Source: Volucribacter amazonae (lineage in GTDB: Bacteria; Pseudomonadota; Gammaproteobacteria; Enterobacterales; Pasteurellaceae). Taken from it: a DNA stretch of 64,000 nt. The stretch's first letter is position 1. The number at the start of each line of letters is the position of its first letter. The stretch lies in assembly GCF_029783845.1 (NCBI RefSeq), contig NZ_LWID01000001.1, forward strand, positions 992,001-1,056,000, given 5' to 3'. A program made the translations under genes and the position numbers. This document shows, piece by piece, positions 8,688-16,088 of the stretch. Below the pieces are notes generated by a model. It was not told the DNA's origin. It did not search any database and saw only the letters and a program-made list of their open reading frames with translations.

Positions 8688-9986
8688 TTATCGGCTCAAA
8701 TGCTGTTTTGGCATAGCCAGAATAACTAAGCTGGTAACAACCAAAATAATCGCTACGCCGATATAAAGCGATTGTTTTTGCCAACCTAAATCTAATAATG
8801 CTCCTGCAAGGATTGGGGCGATAATTGCGCCCATTCTGCCGATTCCCACTGCCCAGCCAACCCCAGTAGCACGAATTTTGGCAGGGTAGATTAAGGTATT
8901 GAGCAGATAAATACCGCTAATACAACCATTAATCAGAAAACCAAGCACAACCCCAATTAACATTGCCAAAGCCAGTTGAGCGGATAGCATAATAAATAGG
9001 ATCATGGTCATCGCAGCGAGCAGAGTAAATGCCATTAGTACATAATTTGCTCGCCAACGAATTGCAAAAAAGCCATAGGAAGTCGCCCCACAAACTGTCC
9101 CTGCGGAAATCATAATGCCTACGCTGATACTTTGTTGTGCAGTCATACCTGCCTCTTTTAATAAAGTCGGTGTCCAAAAATTCACAAAATAAAAGGCAAA
9201 CATAATGCTAAAGAAAATAAACCAAAGCAATAAAGTCGCCTTTAAAAAGGTAGGCGAAAATAATTGTATGGTTAAATTAGCTTTGCTTTTTGTGGTGGTA
9301 GTACAGGGTAAATCATAAGCAGTAATACCTAAACGTTGGCTGATTTTATTAAGTTGTTGGCGAAAATGATGCGGACGTTGATTAACTAAATAATCAATGG
9401 ATTCAGGCAAGTAACAGAGTAATATGATAAAACATATTGCGGTAAGGATTGCCCCTGCCAGAAATACTGCACGCCAGTCATAATATTGTTGTAAGATAAC
9501 CGCAAAAATACCGCCTAAAACTGCCCCTAAGCTATAACCTGCAATAAAAATGCTAATGGCAACACCTCGCCATTTTTGTGAGGCATATTCACTGGCTAAA
9601 ATATTTCCACCAACTAAAATTCCGCCCACACCGATGCCAGTAATAATACGATAAATGGCAAGACTAGTAGGATTGTGAGCAAAGGCAGCGGCAAGCATAC
9701 CCAAGGCGGAAATAGCCACTGCAATTAACAATAAAGGACGCCGCCCAATGCGATCCGCAAGGGGGGCAAGAAATAAAGAGCCTAATGCCATACCGATTAA
9801 TCCTGCACTAAGCAAATAACCAAGTGCGGTGCTTGTAAGAAAAAATTCTTCTTTAATGGCTGAAGCAGTAAAGGCTAATGCTAAGACATCAAAGCCGTCA
9901 AGCATATTCATAATGGCGGTCATTGCAATAACAAACCATTGATAAGACCGCATAGGCTTTAGATTAATTTGGGCAAGAATGTTCAT
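8688..9986 (-). CDS. MFS transporter, aromatic acid:H+ symporter family (copy 2)
   Basis: This is a 12-helix carrier of 432 residues in the inner membrane. TM1 carries the LDGFDVLALAFTA block typical of the aromatic acid symporters (PcaK, MhpT, BenK). The loop 2-3 motif LADRIGRRP is present, with a related one in the second half. I place the start at the ATG at 9986 because it overlaps the stop of the upstream paralogue as ATGA and aligns with it; an in-frame extension to 10160 would only run through that paralogue's coding sequence. The substrate is unknown; no aromatic catabolic genes are nearby. Confidence 0.85.
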   Translation of the reverse strand: MNILAQINLKPMRSYQWFVIAMTAIMNMLDGFDVLALAFTASAIKEEFFLTSTALGYLLSAGLIGMALGSLFLAPLADRIGRRPLLLIAVAISALGMLAAAFAHNPTSLAIYRIITGIGVGGILVGGNILASEYASQKWRGVAISIFIAGYSLGAVLGGIFAVILQQYYDWRAVFLAGAILTAICFIILLCYLPESIDYLVNQRPHHFRQQLNKISQRLGITAYDLPCTTTTKSKANLTIQLFSPTFLKATLLLWFIFFSIMFAFYFVNFWTPTLLKEAGMTAQQSISVGIMISAGTVCGATSYGFFAIRWRANYVLMAFTLLAAMTMILFIMLSAQLALAMLIGVVLGFLINGCISGIYLLNTLIYPAKIRATGVGWAVGIGRMGAIIAPILAGALLDLGWQKQSLYIGVAIILVVTSLVILAMPKQHLSR

Positions 9987-11293
9987 TTTATTGCATTTAC
10001 TTCTGTTTTGATAGGTAAAAAAGACAATGCTAAGGTAGAGATAAGCATAATCAATGCAATGCCAATATATAAATCCTGTTTTTGCCAACCTTGATCCAAT
10101 AATGCACCTGCCACTGTTGGGGCTAAAATTGCTCCCACACGTCCGATACCGATTGACCAACCTACCCCTGTACCACGAATATCAGCGGAATAAATACTTG
10201 GATTTAGGGTATAAAGTCCACTAATACAACCGTTCATTAACGCGCCTATGGCAATACCAAAAACAATCGCAAGGGATAACACACTCGCAGATAAAATAAA
10301 AATCACTGACATTAAGGCAGACCCTAAAGTAAATAAAATCAAGACATTGCGTGCTGTCCATTGGCTGGCTAATACACCATAAAGCAATGCCCCACAAGTA
10401 CCACCTAAAGAAATCATAATACCCACTGTTACACTTTGCTCTGTGGTCATTCCTGCTTCTTTTAATAAAGCAGGCGTCCAAGAACTAACAAAATAATAAC
10501 TAAACATAATGGCGATAAATGCTAGCCAAATTAATAGGGTTGAACGCAAATATTGTGGACTAAATAATTTAGAAATAGGCAGTTTTACCGCTCTTGTATT
10601 GGGTTTAGCAGGTAATTGCCAATCGCCTGCTAAATGGATTTTGCGTGCAATGTTATTTAAACGCTGTTGTGCATTTTTAGGTTGTTTAGTGCTAAGAAAA
10701 TCAATGGATTCAGGCAACCAAAATAATAGCACCACAAAACATAAAGCAGTCAATATCGCTCCCACTAAATATACCGAACGCCAACCATATTCGGCTTGTA
10801 ACACAACGGCAAAAAATCCACCAAGCATTGCTCCAATACCAAAGCCTGATGCATAAATGCTAATGGCTAAACTGCGCCATTTTTTAGAGGAATATTCACT
10901 GGTTAGCACATTCGTTCCCACTAAAATCCCACCAACGCCCAATCCTGTAATAACTCGCCAAAAACCTAACACTTGGTAACTGCTCACAAAAGCTGAACCT
11001 AACATACCCAAGGCAGATAAGGCTACCGAAATAAGTAATAAAGGACGGCGACCAAATTTATCGGCTAAAGGGGCAAGGAATAACGATCCTGCGGTCATAC
11101 CCAATAAACCCGCACTAAATAAATAACCGAGTTCAACACCTGTTAGCCCAAATTCGGCACGAATTGCGGTTGCCGTAAAAGCTAAGGCTAATACATCAAA
11201 ACCATCTAATAAGTTCATTACCGCCGCCATGATCACAATTAGCCATTGATATAAACTCATTGGACTTTGGGCGATTTTTTCTGTTAATGTCAT
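9983..11293 (-). CDS. MFS transporter, aromatic acid:H+ symporter family (copy 1)
   Basis: This 436-residue carrier is closely related to the next gene. It shares LLDGFDVLALAFTATAI in TM1, LADKFGRRPLLL in loop 2-3 and WRVITGLGVGGILVG in TM4. I choose the ATG at 11293 because GGAGAAG lies 7-13 bases upstream; the further upstream ATG at 11308 overlaps that ribosome site. It ends with an ATGA overlap onto copy 2, so the two are translationally coupled tandem duplicates. Substrate not determinable. Confidence 0.85.
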   Translation of the reverse strand: MTLTEKIAQSPMSLYQWLIVIMAAVMNLLDGFDVLALAFTATAIRAEFGLTGVELGYLFSAGLLGMTAGSLFLAPLADKFGRRPLLLISVALSALGMLGSAFVSSYQVLGFWRVITGLGVGGILVGTNVLTSEYSSKKWRSLAISIYASGFGIGAMLGGFFAVVLQAEYGWRSVYLVGAILTALCFVVLLFWLPESIDFLSTKQPKNAQQRLNNIARKIHLAGDWQLPAKPNTRAVKLPISKLFSPQYLRSTLLIWLAFIAIMFSYYFVSSWTPALLKEAGMTTEQSVTVGIMISLGGTCGALLYGVLASQWTARNVLILFTLGSALMSVIFILSASVLSLAIVFGIAIGALMNGCISGLYTLNPSIYSADIRGTGVGWSIGIGRVGAILAPTVAGALLDQGWQKQDLYIGIALIMLISTLALSFLPIKTEVNAIK

Positions 11294-11322
11294 AAATGAC
11301 TTCTCCATAATGATGATAAAAT

Positions 11323-12012
11323 TTACTGCGTTAAACGATTAATTTTTCGTAAAATAACATCAAGTACCACTCCATAAGCTGGCACAAACAATAAAATGCC
11401 AATAAAGAGTTTAAATAAATAATCCACCAAACCTAAACTTAGCCAATGTTCTGCCATAAAAGGATCAGTACTTTGATAAAAAGCTACCGCAAAAAACAAA
11501 AATGTATCCATTGCTGATCCCAAAATCATTGAACAACTTGGGGCTATCCACCATTGCGGCAAACGGCGTAATTGGTTAAAGACTAATACATCTAAAAGTT
11601 GCCCAAACACATAAGCTAAAAAGCTAGCAATGGCAATACGAAAAACAAAAATATTGAAAATACTGACCGCACTTAGCCCTTGATATACCCCCTCTGAAAA
11701 CAAAACAGAAACCACATAGCTAATGATTAATGCAGGGAACATCACAATAAAAATAATAATACGCGCGGAATTTGCCCCAAAAATGCGTACGGTTAAATCT
11801 GTAGCTAAAAAAATAAAAGGAAAGGTAAGTGTCCCCCAAGTGCTATGAAAGATAAAATCTTTCTGTGCAAAAATTGCTAGGGGAATACGAATCTCAAAGG
11901 GGATTTGTACCAAATAATTACTGGCAGTAATAATAAAAATATGGAAAAAACTCAGTAAGAAAAGTGAATAAATTTTTTGTTGATGCGTAAAGACTAATGA
12001 TTGTTTTAACAT
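11323..12012 (-). CDS. yhhQ: Queuosine-precursor transporter (YhhQ/VUT family)
   Basis: This is an integral membrane protein of 229 residues with about six hydrophobic segments. It has the family signature ATDLTVRIFGANSAR after TM2-3 and a conserved region near DVLVFNQLRRLPQWWIAP. YhhQ proteins import 7-cyano- or 7-aminomethyl-7-deazaguanine for tRNA queuosine synthesis. The start is the ATG at 12012, preceded by AAGGATC; the longer in-frame reading to 12108 would translate an intergenic hairpin. The role is strengthened by a preQ1-I riboswitch that overlaps the ribosome binding site. Confidence 0.92.
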   Translation of the reverse strand: MLKQSLVFTHQQKIYSLFLLSFFHIFIITASNYLVQIPFEIRIPLAIFAQKDFIFHSTWGTLTFPFIFLATDLTVRIFGANSARIIIFIVMFPALIISYVVSVLFSEGVYQGLSAVSIFNIFVFRIAIASFLAYVFGQLLDVLVFNQLRRLPQWWIAPSCSMILGSAMDTFLFFAVAFYQSTDPFMAEHWLSLGLVDYLFKLFIGILLFVPAYGVVLDVILRKINRLTQ

Positions 12013-12016
12013 AATG

Positions 12017-12055
12017 ATCCTTTTTATTAAGTGATTGGGGTAAGGGAACCCAAAC
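12017..12055 (-). promoter_or_regulatory. PreQ1-I riboswitch overlapping the yhhQ ribosome binding site
   Basis: Read on the minus strand, TTGGG (12053-12049) pairs with CCCAA (12039-12035) around loop TTCCCTTAC. After an A-rich linker (TTAATAAAA), AAGGA follows. The CCUU of the loop can pair with AAGG of the Shine-Dalgarno, forming the H-type pseudoknot of preQ1-I aptamers. The compact stem, C-rich loop, A-rich tail and terminal AAGGA match the class I consensus as I recall it. With the SD inside the pseudoknot, ligand binding would block translation of yhhQ. Confidence 0.85.
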
Positions 12056-12075
12056 GATGAAACATTTATTGGCAT

Positions 12076-12100
12076 AAAAAACCCTGCATTATGCAGGGTT
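12076..12100 (-). terminator. Intrinsic terminator of rpmE
   Basis: On the minus strand AACCCTGCAT/ATGCAGGGTT forms a 10-bp stem with a one- to three-base loop, followed by TTTTT. It lies 22 bases past the rpmE stop. Since only about 20 bases separate it from the yhhQ riboswitch, yhhQ transcription either starts inside this segment or depends on read-through. Confidence 0.85.
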
Positions 12101-12121
12101 AAAATCATAATTAAACCAAGA

Positions 12122-12334
12122 TTATTTTGTACTTGGAATATTGAAACGTTTGTTAAAGCGTTCTACACGACCACCTGTATCAACAACACGTTGTTTACCT
12201 GTATAGAATGGGTGGCAAACACCACACACATCTAAGTTAATATCTTTACCCACAGTAGAGCGAGTTTTGATAACATTACCGCAAGAACAAGTTGCCGTAA
12301 TTTCTTTATATTCTGGGTGAATACCTTTTCTCAT
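12122..12334 (-). CDS. rpmE: 50S ribosomal protein L31 (zinc-binding form)
   Basis: The protein has 70 residues. Four cysteines C16-x-C18 and C37-x2-C40 make the zinc ribbon, so this is the C+ form of L31. The start MRKGIHPEY is chosen because it is the family N-terminus, with GAGG ten bases upstream. The in-frame extension to 12385 has no family similarity. It has its own terminator downstream and a palindrome upstream. Confidence 0.97.
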   Translation of the reverse strand: MRKGIHPEYKEITATCSCGNVIKTRSTVGKDINLDVCGVCHPFYTGKQRVVDTGGRVERFNKRFNIPSTK

Positions 12335-12397
12335 AGTAAACCTCAATCTGAAACCATACCGCCATTGGCGTTTTTCAGCCAACACCGTATGTAATAT

Positions 12398-12418
12398 ATA
12401 AACCTAATATAGGTTTAT
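12398..12418. promoter_or_regulatory. Perfect palindrome upstream of rpmE
   Basis: ATAAACCTA-ATA-TAGGTTTAT is a perfect 9-bp inverted repeat 64 bases upstream of the rpmE start. It overlaps A/T-rich promoter-like DNA (TATATT on the minus strand). It could be an operator or part of the L31 leader. It does not obviously match the Zur box I know, and the regulator is unidentified. Confidence 0.4.
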
Positions 12419-12450
12419 GGGTTAATATTCATTGCATCACTGCAACAGTA

Positions 12451-12484
12451 AAAAGTGCGGTGCATTTTATAATAAAAATGCACC
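12451..12484 (-). terminator. Terminator of the rpsP-rimM-trmD-rplS operon
   Basis: On the minus strand GGTGCATTTT and AAAATGCACC form a 10-bp stem with a short A/T loop, followed by GCACTTTTT. The tail contains an uptake word (12453-12461). It lies about 55 bases past the rplS stop. Confidence 0.8.
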
Positions 12485-12537
12485 TGCAACAATATGCTGT
12501 TTAATCTTATTTTATAAAGATTATTGCTAACGACAAA

Positions 12538-12888
12538 TTAGTCGCCTAAGCGTTCTTTAATACGTGCAGATTTACCTGAACGCTCACGTAAGTAGTAAAG
12601 TTTCGCTTTGCGTACCGCACCTTTACGTTTCACGCTAATGCTATCAATGATTGGAGAGTGAGTTTGGAATACACGCTCAACACCAACGCCATTAGAAATT
12701 TTACGCAACGTAAAGGCAGAATGTAAACCACGATTGCGAATAGCGATAACAACGCCTTCAAATGCTTGTAAACGTTTTTTGTTACCTTCTTTTACCCATA
12801 CTTTCACTTCTAAAGTATCACCCGGGCGAAAGCTAGGCACGTTTTGTTTAAGTTGTTCTTGTTCAAGTTGTTTAATGATGTTACTCAT
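12538..12888 (-). CDS. rplS: 50S ribosomal protein L19
   Basis: The protein has 116 residues, a normal length. L19 sits at the 30S-50S interface. Typical blocks are FRPGDTLEVKVWV, FEGVVIAIRNRG and the C-terminal VRKAKLYYLRERSGKSARI. It is last in the conserved operon rpsP-rimM-trmD-rplS. AAGGAAACATT precedes the ATG, and there are 30 bases between it and trmD. Confidence 0.97.
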   Translation of the reverse strand: MSNIIKQLEQEQLKQNVPSFRPGDTLEVKVWVKEGNKKRLQAFEGVVIAIRNRGLHSAFTLRKISNGVGVERVFQTHSPIIDSISVKRKGAVRKAKLYYLRERSGKSARIKERLGD

Positions 12889-12918
12889 AATGTTTCCTTA
12901 TAAGGATTAATCCTAGGT

Positions 12919-13668
12919 TTAACTGATATTTGCTTGATACTCAAGTTGCACTTGAGCCAACAGCTTACGTTGTTCGTCAGTCAGAGCTAGGCTTTCTAAT
13001 AGCTCAGGTCGTCTTAACCAAGTACGCAATAAAGATTGCTTCAATCGCCATTGGCGGATTTCTTCATGGTTACCAGACATTAATACCTTAGGGACAGTCA
13101 AACCATCTAACCATTCAGGGCGTGTATAATGTGGGCAATCTAATAAACCTTCTGCAAAAGAATCTTCTTGTGCTGAAATGGCTTTGCCCAATACCCCAGG
13201 GATAAATCTTGCTACCGCATCGATCAAGGTCATTGCGGGCAATTCTCCCCCTGTTAAAACGTAATCACCAATTGACCATTCTTCATCAATTTCAGTTTCA
13301 ATCAATCGTTCATCAATACCTTCGTAACGCCCACATACTAAAATAAGTTTTTGATATGTGGATAAATATTTTACTCCAGCCTGATCAAGTTTACGTCCTT
13401 GTGGCGAAAGGTAAATGACCTTTGCCTGTTCGCCAATATTTTGTTTAGCACAATGAATTGCATCACGCAAAGGTTGCACCATCATTAACATACCCGGACC
13501 ACCACCATAAGGGCGATCATCAACGGTTTTATGTTTATCACTGGTGAAATCTCGTGGATTCCAACATTGTATGCTTAACAAATTTTGTTTAACGGCTCGT
13601 CCTGTTACCCCAAATTCCGTAATTGCTTTAAACATCTCGGGAAAAAGGCTAATAATACCAATCTGCAT
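12919..13668 (-). CDS. trmD: tRNA (guanine-N1)-methyltransferase, m1G37
   Basis: This SPOUT-class enzyme methylates G37 of tRNAs with a G at position 36, preventing frameshifting. It has 249 residues. The signatures are DDRPYGGGPGMLMM near residues 50-63, LVCGRYEGIDER, and the trefoil-knot SAM loop SIGDYVLTGGELPA. It is third gene of the rpsP operon, with a 24-base gap after rimM and only a weak Shine-Dalgarno. Confidence 0.97.
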   Translation of the reverse strand: MQIGIISLFPEMFKAITEFGVTGRAVKQNLLSIQCWNPRDFTSDKHKTVDDRPYGGGPGMLMMVQPLRDAIHCAKQNIGEQAKVIYLSPQGRKLDQAGVKYLSTYQKLILVCGRYEGIDERLIETEIDEEWSIGDYVLTGGELPAMTLIDAVARFIPGVLGKAISAQEDSFAEGLLDCPHYTRPEWLDGLTVPKVLMSGNHEEIRQWRLKQSLLRTWLRRPELLESLALTDEQRKLLAQVQLEYQANIS

Positions 13669-13692
13669 ATAAAGCTATTCGGCTACCTGAGG

Positions 13693-14220
13693 TTAGAAAC
13701 CAGCGTCCCAATCCACTTCTATTGTTTTGGTGGTGAGATCGACTCTTTTAACTACTTGTTCAAGCAAAAACGGAATTAATCGTTCTTGCTTAGCAAAAGC
13801 ATCTTTATTCATTGCTCTTACGACCAACACATCATTAGAACCTGTTTCCATCATTTCAGAAACTACGCCCATATTATAGCCTTGCAGATTAATGACCTGA
13901 CAACCAATTAAATCGTGCCAATAATAATCGCCTTCCTCAAGTTGTGGGAATACGGCTAGATCAACGCCAATTTCAATATTAGCGAGAGTTTGAGCGCTTT
14001 CACGATCATCAATATGTTTTAATTTAACAATTAAATCATTATTGTGATAACGCCAAGTTTCTAATTCTGTTTGTTGCCATTTGCCTTTAATTTTTAAATA
14101 CCAAGGCTGATAAGCAAAGATGCTTTCACTTTGTTCTGTTGATGAATAGATGCGTAGCCAACCACGAATACCATAAGTGGAACCTAATTTCCCAACAACT
14201 GTAATACGTTGTTCACTCAT
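13693..14220 (-). CDS. rimM: Ribosome maturation factor RimM
   Basis: This 16S processing protein binds S19 and helps mature the 30S head. It has 175 residues: an N-terminal RimM domain (GKLGSTYGIRGWLRI) and a C-terminal PRC-barrel (DYYWHDLIGCQV, LIPFLLEQVVKRVD). I use the ATG at 14220, preceded by AGGTG; a GTG three codons earlier is also in frame but lies at or inside that site. It is second gene of the rpsP operon. Confidence 0.95.
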   Translation of the reverse strand: MSEQRITVVGKLGSTYGIRGWLRIYSSTEQSESIFAYQPWYLKIKGKWQQTELETWRYHNNDLIVKLKHIDDRESAQTLANIEIGVDLAVFPQLEEGDYYWHDLIGCQVINLQGYNMGVVSEMMETGSNDVLVVRAMNKDAFAKQERLIPFLLEQVVKRVDLTTKTIEVDWDAGF

Positions 14221-14253
14221 CTTATTCACCTAACTCAAATAAACGAATGTTGT

Positions 14254-14502
14254 TTATGCTGCTTTACGAGCTTGTTTTACTAAGCTGTTTACACGATCAG
14301 ATAAGGTTGCACCTTGACTTAACCAGTAATCAACACGCTCTAAATTAATACGTAAAGGCTCAGCTTGACCAGAAGCTAATGGATTAAAAAAGCCAACACG
14401 TTCAATAAAACGACCGTCACGTGGTGAACGGCTGTCAGCAACAACAATTTGATAAAATGGGCGTTTTTTTGCTCCGCCACGAGATAAACGAATGGTTACC
14501 AT
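14254..14502 (-). CDS. rpsP: 30S ribosomal protein S16
   Basis: The protein has 82 residues. It begins MVTIRLSRGGAKKRPFYQIV, the invariant S16 start, and continues with DSRSPRDGRFIERVGFFNP. A strong AGAGGAAGG precedes the ATG. It is first gene of the four-gene operon. Its leader contains a terminator-like hairpin (14525-14552) downstream of a good sigma-70 promoter. Confidence 0.97.
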   Translation of the reverse strand: MVTIRLSRGGAKKRPFYQIVVADSRSPRDGRFIERVGFFNPLASGQAEPLRINLERVDYWLSQGATLSDRVNSLVKQARKAA

Positions 14503-14524
14503 AACCTTCCTCTAATTCAATAGT

Positions 14525-14552
14525 AAAAAGAAAAATCCTCATCTCTGAGGAT
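14525..14552 (-). terminator. Terminator-like hairpin in the rpsP leader / end of tyrP
   Basis: On the minus strand ATCCTCA-GAGA-TGAGGAT is followed by TTTTTC and a further T run. It lies 23 bases before the rpsP start and about 110 bases past the tyrP stop. It could end tyrP transcripts. Because the only promoter I see for rpsP lies upstream of it, it should also act on rpsP transcripts as an attenuator. Confidence 0.65.
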
Positions 14553-14596
14553 AATGCTTACTTTTTTCTCTGTATATATAGACAAAAAGCCTGCCG

Positions 14597-14624
14597 ATTT
14601 TACCTTTTTTACTAAAAAATGCAA
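14597..14624 (-). promoter_or_regulatory. Sigma-70 promoter of the rpsP operon
   Basis: On the minus strand TTGCAT (14624-14619) and TAAAAT (14602-14597) are separated by 16 bases, close to consensus. The predicted transcript would start near 14590, giving a leader of about 88 bases that includes the hairpin. Confidence 0.6.
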
Positions 14625-14661
14625 GTATAATCCCTATTTTTCTTTTGCTCGGCTTAATCGC

Positions 14662-15879
14662 TTATCCCACCACCGCAGGCAAATAACCTGCTTGGATTAA
14701 AAATGGAATTAAAATAATAATGATCCCCATAATCAGTGTAATCACTAAACTAAAATTGCCCCCAGCAACACGATAAGGCAAATTAGGGTGTTGTTTGCGA
14801 GCTTTCCAAGCTAACGCCGTAGGCAAAATTAACCCATAAAAGGCAAATAATAATCCCGCATAGCCTAATGCTGCAATAAAACCATTCGGATAAAACAAAG
14901 CAAAAATTAACGGCGGAATAAAGGTTAATGGCGTTAAAGAAAGACGGTTAGCAGGTAGATTCATTCGCTTAAGTAAATCACCTACCCCTTCAAAGATCCC
15001 TAAAGCAACGCCCAAAAATGACGTAATCAAAGCAAGTGCTGAAAATAAACGAACTGCCTCGCCAAGGATTTCGCTGCCAGTAATTTGTCTTGTGGCTTTC
15101 ACTAAACCATTAAGCGTGGCATCTTCTTTTAGTATTTGCATAAATTCACTTTGGGTTAATACCCCATGGGTTGCTAATTGCCAAAGCAAATAAGCCACAA
15201 GAGGAATACAAGTGCCAATAATGACAGCAGTGCGAATACGGCGAATATCAGCATCAAGGTAGGTATTGATACTTGCCATAATCACATGAAAGCCATAAGC
15301 AGTGAAAAAAATAGGTACGGCTGACAGAATAAGGCGGTTGTCAATAGGAATAGCGGTGAGATTTTCTAATTTTGCCTTAGGCAACATCATAAAGAGGACA
15401 ATGACAAAAGCAATGATTTTCCCTGAAAATAATAAGCGAGTTAGCCCATCTACGCCTTTTATGCCAATGATCACAAAAGCCCCTAAAATCACAGTAAATA
15501 GAATAATACCAATTTGTAGCGTAAGTTTTTCATCACCAATCGTTGGAAGTAAACCTGCAACTAATGAACCACCACCTGTAACATAGGCTGAAAGTAGGGC
15601 ATACAATAAAATAAGTAGGGATAAAGTGGCAAGAATTCTACCCGGTAAACCAAAATACTGTTCTGCTAAACTAGCTACCCCTACATCTTTACGAGGGGCG
15701 GTTTGGTAAACCTCCATAAATAATAAACCTGTATAGGTTAATAATGCCCATAAACCGATCAACAAAAGAAACGTCGCAGTAAACCCCATACCTGCGGAAG
15801 TCAGTGGCATAGCAAGCATACCCGCACCGATAGTCGTACCTGCGATCATTAAGGCACTACCGAGAATTCTATTTTTCAT
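14662..15879 (-). CDS. tyrP: Tyrosine-specific aromatic amino acid permease
   Basis: This 405-residue membrane carrier belongs to the HAAAP family (proton-coupled aromatic amino acid uptake), with about 11 hydrophobic segments. The N-terminus MKNRILGSALMIAGTTIGAG and the block LFMEVYQTAPRKDVGVASLA match TyrP more than Mtr or TnaB. The start at 15879 has GGAG seven bases upstream; the in-frame reading to 15912 lacks a site. I see no convincing TyrR box upstream. Tyrosine versus tryptophan specificity is inferred. Confidence 0.85.
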   Translation of the reverse strand: MKNRILGSALMIAGTTIGAGMLAMPLTSAGMGFTATFLLLIGLWALLTYTGLLFMEVYQTAPRKDVGVASLAEQYFGLPGRILATLSLLILLYALLSAYVTGGGSLVAGLLPTIGDEKLTLQIGIILFTVILGAFVIIGIKGVDGLTRLLFSGKIIAFVIVLFMMLPKAKLENLTAIPIDNRLILSAVPIFFTAYGFHVIMASINTYLDADIRRIRTAVIIGTCIPLVAYLLWQLATHGVLTQSEFMQILKEDATLNGLVKATRQITGSEILGEAVRLFSALALITSFLGVALGIFEGVGDLLKRMNLPANRLSLTPLTFIPPLIFALFYPNGFIAALGYAGLLFAFYGLILPTALAWKARKQHPNLPYRVAGGNFSLVITLIMGIIIILIPFLIQAGYLPAVVG

Positions 15880-15972
15880 ATTGGCTCCAGAAAAGAAATA
15901 AATGTGCTTCATTCTAGCAAATTCTTAAGGCTGAACAAGTGCTTAAATGATTAACCAAAAGGATTAGGATAA

Positions 15973-16004
15973 AAAAGTGCGGTCATTTTTCACCGCACTT
16001 TTAT
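15973..16004 (-). terminator. Inverted uptake-sequence pair, terminator of dcuB
   Basis: AAAAGTGCGGT and ACCGCACTTTT face each other around a 9-base loop (two arms near 15973-15983 and 15992-16002), with T runs on either side. It lies 85 bases past the dcuB stop and upstream of tyrP. It abuts the repeat element at 16002-16071. Confidence 0.75.
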
Positions 16005-16071
16005 CGCCGTCCCTCTTTAAAATAATCCAGTGTTGGTACGCCTCGCCTGATTTTAAATTGAAACGACTATA
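16002..16071 (+). repeat. Correia-like inverted-repeat element, copy A (short, internally deleted)
   Basis: The left end TATCGCCGTCCCTCTTTAAA and right end TTTTAAATTGAAACGACTATA are inverted relative to one another. The inner part TCCAGTGTTGGTACGCCTCG matches copy C (27247-27353), but about 37 bases of its centre are missing. It lies between dcuB and tyrP and adjoins the uptake-word hairpin. Confidence 0.75.
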
Positions 16072-16088
16072 TTATCAGTTCAATAGAA

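Noticed and set aside
9987..10160. N-terminal extension of the second MFS carrier
   Set aside because: The extra 58 residues are the upstream paralogue read in another frame; the ATG at 9986 gives the family N-terminus.
12335..12420. Zur operator before rpmE
   Set aside because: The palindrome does not match the Zur consensus I know, and the L31 here is the zinc-containing form, which is usually not Zur-repressed.
15880..15960. TyrR box before tyrP
   Set aside because: No TGTAAA-N6-TTTACA-like sequence is present in the short upstream gap.
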